DNA from: Marisa cornuarietis
Taxonomy: Eukaryota > Mollusca > Gastropoda > Architaenioglossa > Ampullariidae
DNA length: 64,000 bases
Direction of reading: 5' to 3'
NCBI GenBank assembly: GCA_004794655.1
Contig: SMMW01000001.1
Location: forward strand, 1,798,001-1,862,000
In this document: positions 23,344 through 35,400 of the stretch, one piece after another
How the letters are laid out: every line of letters starts with the position of its first letter
Position numbering within the stretch: the first letter of the stretch is position 1
Notes under the pieces: generated by a model
Told to the model about the DNA's origin: nothing
The model's database searches: none
Seen by the model: only the letters and a program-made list of their open reading frames with translations
Position numbers and translations under genes: made by a program

Positions 23344-23686
23344 TTACAAAATCCAAATACTGCATGTGTGAGATTCTGATTATTTTACATCACTTAAAGG
23401 CCTAATTGTTACTGCTGGCATTGATTTCACAATCATTTCCTATGCTGTTTGCATACTAATTTATTGCACTCATTACAAAAAATTTTGGTTTTCTTGTCCT
23501 TCAATAACTTTTGCCGTTTTTCTTTCTTATTATCCAAAGATAGACGCCTTTTTAGTGACAATAACAAACGCAAACCTTGAAATAAGAGAAAAATGCTGTT
23601 ATTACATGAAAGGTACTATGGGGTCCATTTGATCTCAAACAGAAATAAATATAAAAGAAATAAGCAGAAAGACACTGAAACTATAC
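23344..23686 (-). mobile_element. piggyBac-like transposase C-terminal remnant
   Basis: The minus strand reads RRLSLDNKKEKRQ, then KIFCNECNKLVCKQHRK and a stop, a C..C/C..H cysteine-rich tail as in piggyBac transposases. The catalytic region is absent. A diverged relative is at 44044-44365. Confidence 0.55.
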
Positions 23687-23689
23687 CAG

Positions 23690-24996
23690 CAAATGCCACG
23701 GAATAGTCTTCCTCACACTCTGGCAACTCACAAGCTGCACTCTCAAGTCCAGCACTAATTTTCTTTATCTTATTAACAAAGAAGGAAGACAGCTGATCAG
23801 CAGCTGACTTGTCATCCCCCTCAGAAAGACCCGAACTAGTTCCGTTCTTACCCAGAAAGCTGTTCACAAATGTCAAAAGTCTTTCTGGGATTTCCACTTG
23901 AAGCCTCTAGCTGCTCCTGCACGAATAACGATTTAGCCTTTTTTTACAGCACAAGCATATTTATTTGTGGCTAACGTATACAGCTGTCTGTCAATCTCAA
24001 GTTTGGTCTTCCTCCACTTTTTCTCTGCCAACTGTCTTTGTTTCTTGGCTTCACTCACCCCCTCACAAAACCACGCATAATCTAGTCTGTCTACAACAAT
24101 TTTGCTAACTGGAGGCGCATGCTTATTAAGCAGTCCTAATAAAGTCTGATTATATAATTCTACTAACTCATCAACATCTGTGGGAGGATCTAATAACAAC
24201 TTTGACTGAAGCAGGTCCTCTCTGGAAGCGTTCAGGTCAATCTTCAAATTTCTACACAAAACAGATGTCTTTTTACGCCTTGGTCGAGAGAGATCAGTCA
24301 CCACGGACTGCACAAAATGGTCCGAAATAAAAAAAAAATCCTCTACAACAGCTGACTTGATCAGTGACCCTGATGACGCACAAGTGATCACCCAGTCAAG
24401 AATGTGTCCAAGTTTATGAGTTGGTTTATCGATCAGCTGACGAAGACCACGGCTATCTATCTCTTGAATCCTCTTATCTCCTAGTGGAGCATAGGGCCTC
24501 TACAGTCGTCTTCCACTTTTCGCGGTCTTTGGCGGTTTGCTTTGCTGCCTCCCAGGTCAGGTCTGCTAGTTTGAGTTCTTGACGGCTATCTATGGCCTCA
24601 ATCAACCGCTTCACATCACTATCCTGAGGTCTATCAGAATGAAAATTTACATCCTCCAAAATAAGAAACTTCTCCTTTGTAAGTAAACTGTCCAGCAGCA
24701 TGGCAAACTCCTCATGAAACAGAGAATCTGAAAGCTGATTCCTTTTTGATGGAGGAGGTCTATATAAACAAATGATCTCTAATAGCTGCTTGGCTAATGT
24801 CAGTCTTACTGTTATGTACTCAAAGGACCTGTACTGTGTCTGTCTCTTCAACACTCTAAACTTCAGATGTAGTTTAAATAAAACACCAACTCCACCTCCA
24901 CTCCTGGGATTGTGTGCAAACGTATAGCCCTGTGGTATAAGGTCTTTGATTACTGATTCATCACCACTTTCTTTTAACTATGTCTCTGACAAGAAA
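23690..24996 (-). mobile_element. Decayed CR1/L2-like LINE, spacer 2-3, 3' part
   Basis: Duplicate of the remnant at 7125, better preserved: NPRSGGGVGVLFK is readable on the minus strand near 24900, and it extends further 3' (ELPECEEDYSVAFAG). Its upstream piece lies at 27373-27530 beyond a 2.4-kb insertion. Confidence 0.75.
24461..24581 (-). mobile_element. 121-bp RTE-like insert, spacer 2-3 copy
   Basis: Orthologue of 7799-7919 with the same 12-bp flanking duplications (24449-24460 and 24582-24593). Confidence 0.65.
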
Positions 24997-27372
24997 AAAA
25001 AATAATAATGCGAACTTATAATGCGCAGAATCACGAATAAGATAGATCGTACTCTCTGCGCAGTACAATTTGATAGAAAGAAACATAACAACCAATAGAC
25101 AGTGAGGTACACATAGGGACACTGAACAACATAAAGATGAGGTACAAGTCAGGAATAGTACTTTGTAAAAAGATATGTTTTAAGAGAGCGTTTGAATGCA
25201 GCATTTGAGGCTGAGTGGCGAATGTGATGTGGTAGAGAGTTCCACTGCTGAGCAGCACAAAGGGAGAACATCCGTTGTCCGTATGTGACTGTCTTTGTGA
25301 GAGGGAGGGATAAAATGCGGGAGTCTGATGAGGAGCGAAGGTTTCGGGCAGGAGTTTTGACAGACAAAATTTCATTAAAGTAGCTGGGGGAGTGACCTTC
25401 GAAGAAACCATAGCAGAGAGTTGAGAGCTTGTAGTCTATTCTAGCTTTAACTGGTAGCCAATGAAGAGAGCGAAGAAGTGGTGAGGCATGATCATGTTTG
25501 CGAGTCCGAAAAACGAGACGAGCAGCTGAGTTCTGGACCTTCTGAAGCTTATCAATGAGGTATTGAGGACAGCCAGCAAGAAGAGAGTTGCGGTAGTCTA
25601 ATTTAGACAGAATAAACAAGCAGATAAGAATTTTGGTGATTGAGACGGACAGAGTATGGCGAATGGAGCTGATCTTCCGGAGCTCATAGTATGCAGATCG
25701 ACAAATGTGATAGACATGTTTATCAAGAGACATGTCAGCAGACATTATGTAACCTAAATTACGTGCCGAAGTTACAAAAGGAACATCGGCATCGCCTACC
25801 CGAACAGAAACAGGCAGTGAAGAGTAAGCCCTGGCTCTCCTCTTTGAAAAAAGTAAAGCTTCTGTTTTTCCGTCATTTAGCTTTAACTTGTTGTGAGTCA
25901 TCCATAGCCTAATATCCGAAATACAATCTTGGATGCTCTGGATAGTAGTGTGAGCCTGAGAAGGAGAACAACTGGTATACAGCTGGGTGTCGTCAGCAAA
26001 GGATTGATGGGATATAGAGTGAGATTGAATTAGAGTGGTAAGTGGCTTCATGTACAAGATGAAGAGGATGGGACCAAGTACAGAGCCTTGTGGGACTCCT
26101 GAGTGAATAGAGACAGGTGAAGACACGCAGCCATCCACTATAACTGACTGAGTCCTATCTGAGAGATATGACTGAAACCAGCTGAGTGGGGAGCCTGAGA
26201 TTCCATAGAGAGTACTGAGTCTGTGAATGAGAGTAGTGTGATCTATGGTATCAAAGGCAGCAGACAGGTCTAACATGGTGAGAAATGAGATGTCACCTCT
26301 ATCCAGAGCAGACAAAATGTCATTTGTCACTTTTAGCAGAGCAGTCTCAATGCTGTGAAAAGGGCGATAAGCAGATTGTGATGGAGAAATCAAGAGTTCA
26401 GATGGGATAGAAGTTGCTTGAGAACTATTATCTCAAGGATTTAGACAGAAATGGTAAGTTTGAGACTGGACGGTAATTGTCTAATACATTGATGTCGAGG
26501 GTAGGCTTTTTTTTAACAGCGGCTTCACTAAGGCTGTTTTAAAGGTGGAAGGGAAAATGCCAGAAGTCAAGCTATCGTTTACTATTTCTGTTAGGGCAGG
26601 AAGTAGGACGTCAAGACAGTCTACCAGTAGAGGGGTGGGAACTGGGTCCAGTGGACAGGTTGTGGGTTTTGACTGGAGTATCATGGTCTTAAGCTCGCTT
26701 ACCGAGGTCGGCTGAAAGGAAGAAAATGAGCACTGTGGCCTTGCCAGATGGTCGATGTGGCTAGCAAGATTGTGCACAGACAGCTGATCAAGTTTAAGCC
26801 GAATGTCAATAATCTTCCGGACAAAAAACTTGCTGAAGGCCTCAGGGAGTGAAGCAGGTGCAATGACTGCAGGCAGTTGCGGCCTGTTAGTGCGGCCCAG
26901 CAGGTGGTTGCAGGTCTTAAACAGGCTTCGACTCGACGAGCAAGTGCCGATTTGAGCATGAATGAATGCAGTTTTAGCTGAATGAACAAGGTGAATGAAT
27001 GAACGCTTGGCAGCATTTAGCAGCTGCTTGTGGACGGTCAGCCCAGACCTACGCCACAACCTCTCAGCTCGTCGACGCTCCGCCTTAGTTCTCCGCAGCT
27101 CAACACGAATGTTAGGGTACCATGGCGCACGTTTCCTGGGGTGAACTTGGGTACACACAGCAGGAGCATGGACTTCCAGCACGGAGTGGAGAACAGCCAC
27201 GAGCCTTTCAGCAGAAGTTGAGGGGCAGAGAGCAAGTTCGGTTCTCAGGTCTTCACGAAACATAGACATGTCCATGTCATGAATACGACGAAGAGTGCGA
27301 AACACTGGTGTGAGCGGTGGGTGGCTGGCTGACAGATCAAACCGCACAGTAATGGTCTGAAGAGAGCACATT
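24997..27372 (-). mobile_element. CR1/L2-like LINE with reverse transcriptase, 5' truncated
   Basis: Inserted into the older LINE, which is uninterrupted in spacer 1-2. A 296-codon frame (27371-26481) covers the end of the endonuclease to the start of RT. A 414-codon frame (26393-25149) covers RT and the C-terminus (SAYRPFHSIETALL, FDTIDHTTL, SGVPQGSVLGPILF, FADDTQLY). Frameshifts lie near 26510 (an A run) and 26440. The 3' end is AT-rich (ATTATTATTTTTTT). Non-functional but relatively young. Confidence 0.85.
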
Positions 27373-27530
27373 CAAAGTCTTTTTCCAACACTAAATCATG
27401 AATGTCCACAGCCTTGTTGCTGACTGATTGCACATTTAAGTGACCAACACATATACTTGTTACATTTTTCTTTTCTACTGATAGTCCCTCACTTTTGGGC
27501 AAAGAAAAATTCTCATTAAAATTAAGATCA
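27373..27530 (-). mobile_element. Decayed L2-like LINE, spacer 2-3, endonuclease start
   Basis: Minus strand encodes VTSICVGHLNVQSVSNKAV, the beginning of the endonuclease domain, matching 8345-8500. Confidence 0.7.
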
Positions 27531-28638
27531 CATTTCTTTTTCCCACCATTTGTACTTCGATCGTTTGGTGCTTAGGGAAACTGGGCAGTCTCCTGTTCTC
27601 ATACGACTGTAACCGGACTGACCGCTACAACTACGCTACCCTCGCGCCATAAATCAGTCCGTTCCTCTTTCTAGTTCCAGGGGAGAGGACGGAAGTTCCC
27701 AAGGAACTTTCTTTCTAAAGTTCTAGCTCTCGTTAGTCGGGTGCGTTGTGTTAGAAAAACGACGACCAGCCCGGTAGCGACGGATTCAAGTCCGTTGTCT
27801 CGATGGGGTGGTCAACATTCACAGAATCATGTGTAACCAACAATTCTGTACTTGATGGCGGGGTGGGCAAGCTGCTGCACACGAACACACAAGATGGAAT
27901 TTTGCTGCATAGTGTCGATTTTATTAGATCACTCGGCGGCTGGCCTGCCTTCTCTCCACTCTCACTTCCAAATCACAAAAGCCCAACTTCAAAACTACAC
28001 TATTTATCGCTCCCCGCTCGAAACTTCCAGAACCCATCCCTTTCTCTCCCCATGGTCTGCTGGTTACAAAGCTTCGACCTGTTCCTGAACCATCGCGGGC
28101 ATTGTTTCCCCACCCACTCCCAGGGTCCAAGGCCAGACTTCATTGTTTACTAGGTGTGTCCACGCATGGTGTGATTGTGTTTGAGAGCGTAAGTGTGCAT
28201 GTACGTGCGCATGTGTGTACGCGTGTGATGACCGTATGTACGTGTGCGAGTGTGTAAGCGTACGTGTTCGTGTACGACAGTCCCAACGGTTCAGGGCCTT
28301 CCTAAGTGGGTCAGGTCACGCAATAACAATTACAGGTCAGGTCTGGCTATTACGCAGCCGGCGTGAGGAAAGGGACTGGGGTGGCCGTCCGACCTCTACA
28401 AAAATAAAATTTTAACTAGTACACTACTAGAGTTCTACACATGATAAAGGGAAAGTCTCCTTAAAGGTGTCTACTAGAGTAGCAAGGGGATTCAACAATG
28501 CTAACTGAGATGTGTTGACAAACTGTCTTGTCATAATTCAACATGCGTCGACCAAGTGTTGTTGAAATAAAATCTGGATTATTTTAAAATTAAAACTATT
28601 ATAAAAATAAAAGCTATTAGAATTGATGAGGTTTTAAT
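27531..28638. other. Duplicated spacer without gene
   Basis: Matches 8511-9142 and 10027-10912 but lacks the two L2 inserts and MITE copy a. It contains a short GT-rich tract (28185-28280). No gene seen. Confidence 0.5.
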
Positions 28639-28883
28639 CCTCTTGATTCAAGATAAAAATATAACATTACAATGACTGGCTTATAATATAACTGAAGATT
28701 GCGAAGACGACAGTGGGTGAGGTTTGTTTTTTTTATTATTGCTACTCTGAGATAAACACTAGACCAAGAAACCTAGACATTTTTGGAAAAGAGAAAAGTT
28801 GAACTTTGCAATAAAAGTAATGAAGATCGCCTTGCCCGTGCTACCCGACAAAGCCACGATCGTGGCTTGTCGAACCAAGAGGG
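28639..28883. mobile_element. Chimeric MITE (copy d)
   Basis: Left flank and first half match MITE copy b (GGTTTTAATCC, GGCTTATAATATAACTG). The second half and right flank match copy c (GCTACTCTGAG, AAAGTTGAAC, GAGGGAAACAAATAC). Confidence 0.75.
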
Positions 28884-28899
28884 AAACAAATACAACTTG

Positions 28900-29122
28900 C
28901 AACTAAAAAAAAAAAAACTATGGGTACGATAAACAAAGACGTTGCACGAGAAAATGGAAAAATCGCAGAACAAAGCAACTCAGCTTGTCAAGCGCAGCCT
29001 CGTTTCCAACCTAAGGGACACTTGCAGAAATCTGGTCAACGATGTGCGTTTAAAACGAACAAGAAAATAATTCATGCAGCTTATATATGAATATAAAGAC
29101 GATAGACTTTTGCGCTTATAAG
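28900..29122 (+). other. Candidate 5' untranslated exon of DCAF4 copy 3
   Basis: Orthologue of 11640-11869 with the same donor at 29122/29123. A 3-bp deletion and a 1-bp insertion relative to copy 2 end the small frame early, arguing against a coding role. Confidence 0.25.
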
Positions 29123-29478
29123 GTAAATGAAATTGTGTATTGCATGGTTACTTCTAATGTATTGTGAATCATTGCTGATCAGTATACCCTCCAACTTTCT
29201 TTGACCGATTTTAGTTTTGCTGTGTTATATATAAATCTTGCATCAATACATCTACAGAGCCAATCCAGAGACAATAACTTTAATTTACCATTTTACGAAA
29301 GGGGCAGACTGAAAGCAGTTTATTTAATAGTTCACTTTCGTCTACGGTACTTATCAGTCGATCCAACTTTCGACCACTGCTGTTGCCGTGTAGTGGATTA
29401 CTACAGATGTTACGAAAATAAGAAATTATGTATCACATTACATCTATAGTAATCACTTTTATCTCCTTGACAGGAATC

Positions 29479-32400
29479 ATGTACCAAAAGCAGGGGACAA
29501 GACATGGGAAGAAAAGGCAGTGCTCTTCAGATGACACATCTCTACAAAATGAATTTCAAAATCGAAACACAGACGCTCATGACAGCCAACAATGCCCAGC
29601 TGTTAGTGTTGTCACTGCTTCTTCTTCAGCACATTCGTGTCACATACAGTCAGGAACAGCACTCTGTCAAATAGTTGGTAAAAATCACAGCAGTCGTGAC
29701 CTTGGAGAAAGTAATCAGTCCTCAAATACTAATGAACGACCTAGCCTTTCAAGAAAAGATCCATTATCGACCATGTCTGTGTGTGAATCAACAGCACAGA
29801 GCACTGTAACTCAAGCTTTGTGTAAAGGAAATAGATCAAAGGATAATAATACAAGCAGCTGTCATGGTGATGATCATCAACAAGGTGAAATAGAGAGACC
29901 AGATAAAAGCCTTAGCCTTACCAAAGATCAAGCATCTGTGAATAGACCGCCCCATTGGGGGAAATCAGCTGGTGGACATCCAGTTAACACCAGTACAGGC
30001 AATGCACCTGTTACTGGCGGGGGTTCATACCAAGGACATACAAAAAAAAGAAGGTATGATCATGGCAATGGAAAACACAATAAACAAGGAGTCAATAGCA
30101 GATATATGAAGTTCTCTGGCACCCAGAAGTTATCGTGGCAGAATGACACAAAGCATTCCTCCAAACAGAGTGAAATTAATAGGAGCAGCACATCCACTTC
30201 AGAGCTGGGAAGCAGTTCAGTTGTCCAGGCTCGTGACACAGCCCTTGGTATCCTTTGTGTATGAATATATCTTAAAAACAGTTTAAAAATAATTTCCTAA
30301 AGCCTCTCAAACATAAAACTATTTTCCTTAGTGTCTTCCATGTCATTTAAATGATACACGTAATGTATTGCTACATAGTTATCTGGCAACAAAGAAAACA
30401 TTCTAAATAATTTATTTAGTTTAAGAGATTATGTAGACTGCTGGCAGTGGATTTTGCAGTGAAACAGAGAGTACAGGTACAAAACCTGTCAAGCTATGGT
30501 TTGGAAAACTCATCCTGCCAATCCAAAAGCTGTCTAAATCTTGTCAGAAATAGTTATCTGAATTATCAGGGGAAGTAAGTAAAGGCAGCAGAATGAGAGG
30601 ACCGGCTGTACAGTGAGCCCCTGACATTCACTGCCTCTATGACCACTAACTAGGCTGTGGGACTTTTTCTAATTGGTGTTAGTTTATTTTATGCCTTTGA
30701 TCAAAATCCGATCTTTTTTTTCAATTCTGCTTTAACAACATTGTAGAAATTCCAGGATTTGACTATGATGATGTAAAGAAAAGATCTTTCAAGATCCTGC
30801 CAAGCCATGGGAATGTTAACGTTGTCACAAGGGAAGGACTAGCCAAGCAAAAGGCTGAATTACAGCATCAGAACGATTTGCAGTCTATGAACTCTAGCCA
30901 TTTGGCTAAATCCCTTGCTACATTCAAGCCAGGACTATCCTCAAAACATTGCAGTTCAGTAATGTCCTTGGCCAATATTTTTATGAGCAGTTACCAGAAG
31001 GGAGAGTACAGCCTGTCAGTACTTGAGAGAACACTGACACAAATGAATGCTGCTAACCTAAGACAGGTTGGCCAAACAAAAAATTTCTTCAGTGAACCAC
31101 TGGAATTGCATGAAAGAAGAGAGCACATGCTGCAGCTGGAGTCCAGCAAAGACCATGACAATCTTCTCTGCCTCTGGTTGATTAAAGACCGCATGACTCA
31201 TCGTCTTCAACTGATGACTGTTAAGGAGGCTCCAAGAACTCAACCTGGTCACATGTCTGTGTCATTTGACTCTAATACCACAGGGCTGCATATGTCACAT
31301 AAGATAACCAATGTTTGTTGGTCAAACTTTCCTCAGTATCCAGGGAAAAAGTACGTCTTGTTCACTACCATGTGCAACACAGCCCAGCGCGTCAATCTGG
31401 CTATTATCGACAACATGGACCCTGATGACTTTGATGACATGGATTTCTTTAATTTTAACCTTGGCTATCGTGCAACCTGGACATGTGCCTGGAACCGTCA
31501 GAGGCAGCAGTTAGGTGTTGGAATAGAGAAAGGATGTCTTGTCATTGATGTTAACACACGATATCTTTGGCAGTTTAAGACCTTAAACAGTGATGTAATA
31601 GCACAAGTTTTCTCCCAGGTTGGTAACAATTTCCAGGAAACTGAATAATGGAAACAATGTATCACAACAGTGTGCTGTAATTTATTCATTTCTTTTCAGT
31701 TACAGAGTAATTGCTAAGTTTAATTAACTCTCACACTTCCGTTGAATATTTAAAGTGAAATGGCACACATTCACTTAGTGGTTAAGCGAAAAATTCTGAA
31801 CTGTAAAGAATAAACACACTTGACGCTGGTAATTTACTGTGTAAGTCTGGCTGATATTGTGTTACCAAACAGTGACCAAATGACAACTAAAGTTGCAGGC
31901 AGAGTCTGTTATGTTAGTATAGTGAAGATATGTATGACATGCACAAGCAGAAGAAAACTTAATGCCATATTTTCTTAAAACTGACTTCTTTTTTGTTTTA
32001 AAGGATGATGGGAATCTGATGTACACAGGAACACGGCGAGGCAATATCCTGTTACATGATCTACGTAGCAGAAGCACTTTTCCCCAGATGCTTATGTTTC
32101 ACAAGTCCAGCATTAGCTGTCTGCAGCTTTCTCCTGATGATGCCTATCTCTACGCCAGTGATTTTAGTGGAAAGGTTTCTCCCTTTTATTATGGTTACTT
32201 GTTATCCCATAGCAAACTATAAAAAAAATATAAAAATCTAGGGGTCACAATAAAGTTGATTTCTATGCTTTATTAATATAGACATGCCAAGATTTTTGAG
32301 TATATCTAATAAGTGGAAATTTTAATATTATCATAATATTGAAATAATAATATTCAAAATTTACCACGGCTGCCATTGTTACCAACTGAATATAGAGAAA

Positions 32401-35400
32401 GTGGCTAGAATGTTTGTATATAAATACATGCTTGCAAATTTATAGGGAAACAGTAAGTGGTTGGAGCACCGGTGTCCAAACCCACCAGTACACTGGTTCA
32501 GTTCCTAGCTGTTGGAAATGGGTACTTCAATACATAGAGGGTTTGGAAAGGTAGGACAGGAAGGGAGAGGAGATGGGCACCACCCTCACAAAAACAAAAA
32601 TTGCTTGCTCTGAGAAAAGTGTGGTCTCTAATACCTCACTCCCCAATGACCAGAAGTCATTTTTTACTATGTTTTCCCTTTTTTACCTGTGTGCACAAGA
32701 ATTGTTTTTGCATCATCCACAAGCTAATTCTTTTCAGTATAAACATATGATATGCAAAGATGTTAATGCAGTTTTTTCTCTGAAGACTTGCAGTGTGCAT
32801 TTGTAGAGCGACCCCTCGCCTAACAGGCTGAATAGACATTTAGCTCTCTGTGTTTTTCTGTTTTGTCTACGATCTTTTCTAGTTTTATCGTCATCAACTT
32901 GTGGATCTACACCTTCCTTTAGTTCTCTGTGTCCTGGCTTTCTGCCTCCTTCCGTATAGACTGGACAGATGCGATCGAAGTTTTTGTTGACTAACGGCCT
33001 CCGTATCCTGCCACGTCCTTCGAAGTCTGTGATTTGTACAGTTGTACGTCATGCATTCAGACACTTGTTTACATGATGTAATGATTCAGTTGTGCTTCAC
33101 TTGATGAAACGATTGAACAACAATTTTATTTAGATCCATAGTCTGACGTCATTGATTGGAGTAATCTCCCTTTTGCTAACTGGTTGAAGATGACTTTTCT
33201 GCATCATATTCTTTACGCTGATCACATGGCTTGATCTTCTTACATCCTTCCTGAGAGAATATGGCCATCGCCACATTATGTGCTGCTGTGCTACATCACC
33301 ACTTCGTCTTCGTGTTTTGTTTCTTCATTGGACTGTTATTTACTCTTCCCGTGCAGTGCACTGAGCTTGTCTTTTTGATAGCGAAGCACGCTATGCAAGT
33401 GCACCCTTAGCAAAGCGCTTTGGAGTCCTGCTGTTGCTGGAGAAAGGCGCTATACAAATGTCCTTATTATTATTATTAGTCTGTGATTAGTTCACTTTTT
33501 ATTATAAATTGTTAAAAGATGTAATCAATTAATCAACAACTTTATTCTTTTCTGATAGATCCACAAGTGGGATATGCGCAATCGTAAGCCAGTTGTAAGC
33601 TATGATGGCCTCTTCAACCAGTACACCAAACTTCCATTTCACATCGATGAGACACAGTCACTGTTATATGGAAGTATGTAGATCAACACTAACAGAAAAG
33701 TAGCACTGCCATTATTTTATCAGTCTGTTTACAGTATATCAATAATTTTTGTTTTTGAAAAAAGGCCAACTGACTATACAAAATAGAAAATCCTTTCAAT
33801 GGTCCCAAGAGAAGAAAGAGCAGATAAAGTCTGGGTAGGGGTTTTTTTGTTGTTTTTGTTGTTGTTGTTTTTTTGGACGTAGTCATAATCCTTTTATTCC
33901 TCCAAGTAAGATCGGCGCCATCTATCTCGTTCTGTCTACCGACACTCCTGTCTGTGCGTTTGTTCTGTCTCGACATGATTATTGCTACTCCCTTGCATAT
34001 CTTCTTCATAAACTCCAGAAAGTACAGAACTTCGCTGCACGTCTGGTGTTTAGAGCTAGGAAACAGGACCACACCGCTCCGCACCTTTGTTTTCTGCACT
34101 TGCTATGCATTTGTTCTCCGTCGTGGGTGAGGAGTAGAAGGAACGAATCATATAGCTTTTATTATGGCAACAACAACAACAAAACCCCCTAAGAAAACGC
34201 CTGCGTGAGAGAGAACCTTCTGATAGTGAGAATGAGGTTAGAGAGAGAAAGAGTGTTGAAGGGGCCCCGTTTTCTTGTCGTGGAAGGTGCAGAGCCGGCC
34301 CAGCCGCTCTCGTCCCTTTCCCCATTTCCAATCGCAAAAGGTTACAAAAAAATTTCGTCTGGTTTCTCCTCTATCAAGCGCTTGCGCACCGGACAATTTC
34401 AGTGTTCCAGTCAAAAAACTTCAGAGGCCCTACGCCGATGGGACGGAAAACAGTTCGTGGACCGCCCTAAAAAGGTCACACCACACCGATCCGTCAACTT
34501 TTCGAAGGGGGTCATTCGATGCCCTGACCATGCTGGGATGTCGGAACTTGACATTAAGTCAGAACTGGCATTCCAGGGAGTTTCGGCGGTGCAGAGGGTC
34601 ACCATAAAGAAGGACGGAAATTCTATTCAAACTAATACCCTATTTCTTACCTTTTGTTTACTTAAAGTACCCGACTTCATTGAGGTTGGGTATTTGCGGG
34701 TCAGTGTTGCTTTATTCATACCTTCACCGTTGCGCTGCTTCAACTGTCAGCGTTATGGCCATGGGGCTAGCTTTTGCAAGTCCCAAGCCCGCTGCTTTCG
34801 CTGCAGTGGGACTGGCCACGTGGCAGCTGATTGTTCCTCAAGCGCCAAGTGTGCAAACTGTGACGGGTCTCACGTTGCTTCATTCAAGGACTGCCCGAAG
34901 TGGAAGGGGCAGCCATCCAGTGCAGACGCGCGGAATCTGGTGTCTCTTATGCTGATGCTTGCCGTTGCGTAGTGGGTGGACCCTCAGGAGCAACTACTGT
35001 AGGCTCCACTTCCTACTCGGCAGTCGTTGCAAAACGACCGTCAGTTTCTGTATCTATCCAAACGGACATGACATGGGTCTCTTCGGAGGGCCCTGTCAGA
35101 GTCCGTCAAGCTATGCCTCCTCCTAGACCTCCACGCAAACCAGAACGAAACACAAAATCTCAAAAAATCCACACCACAAACAAGAAAGACACACAAGCAA
35201 AAGCAAAATCCCCAGACAAACTCCACAACACAAAACATCTTGGTTCGCCATTGCAGTAAATTCTGTCCCTGTAGCTAACCGTTTCGCCTCTCTTGGCGAG
35301 CAGGGGATGGACGTGGATGAGCGACGTCTTGCGTCGTCTTCTCCATCCCTCCGTCCCCTGCCTTCTCCTTCTTCTCCTGTGAGGTGCTCTGTGTCCCATC

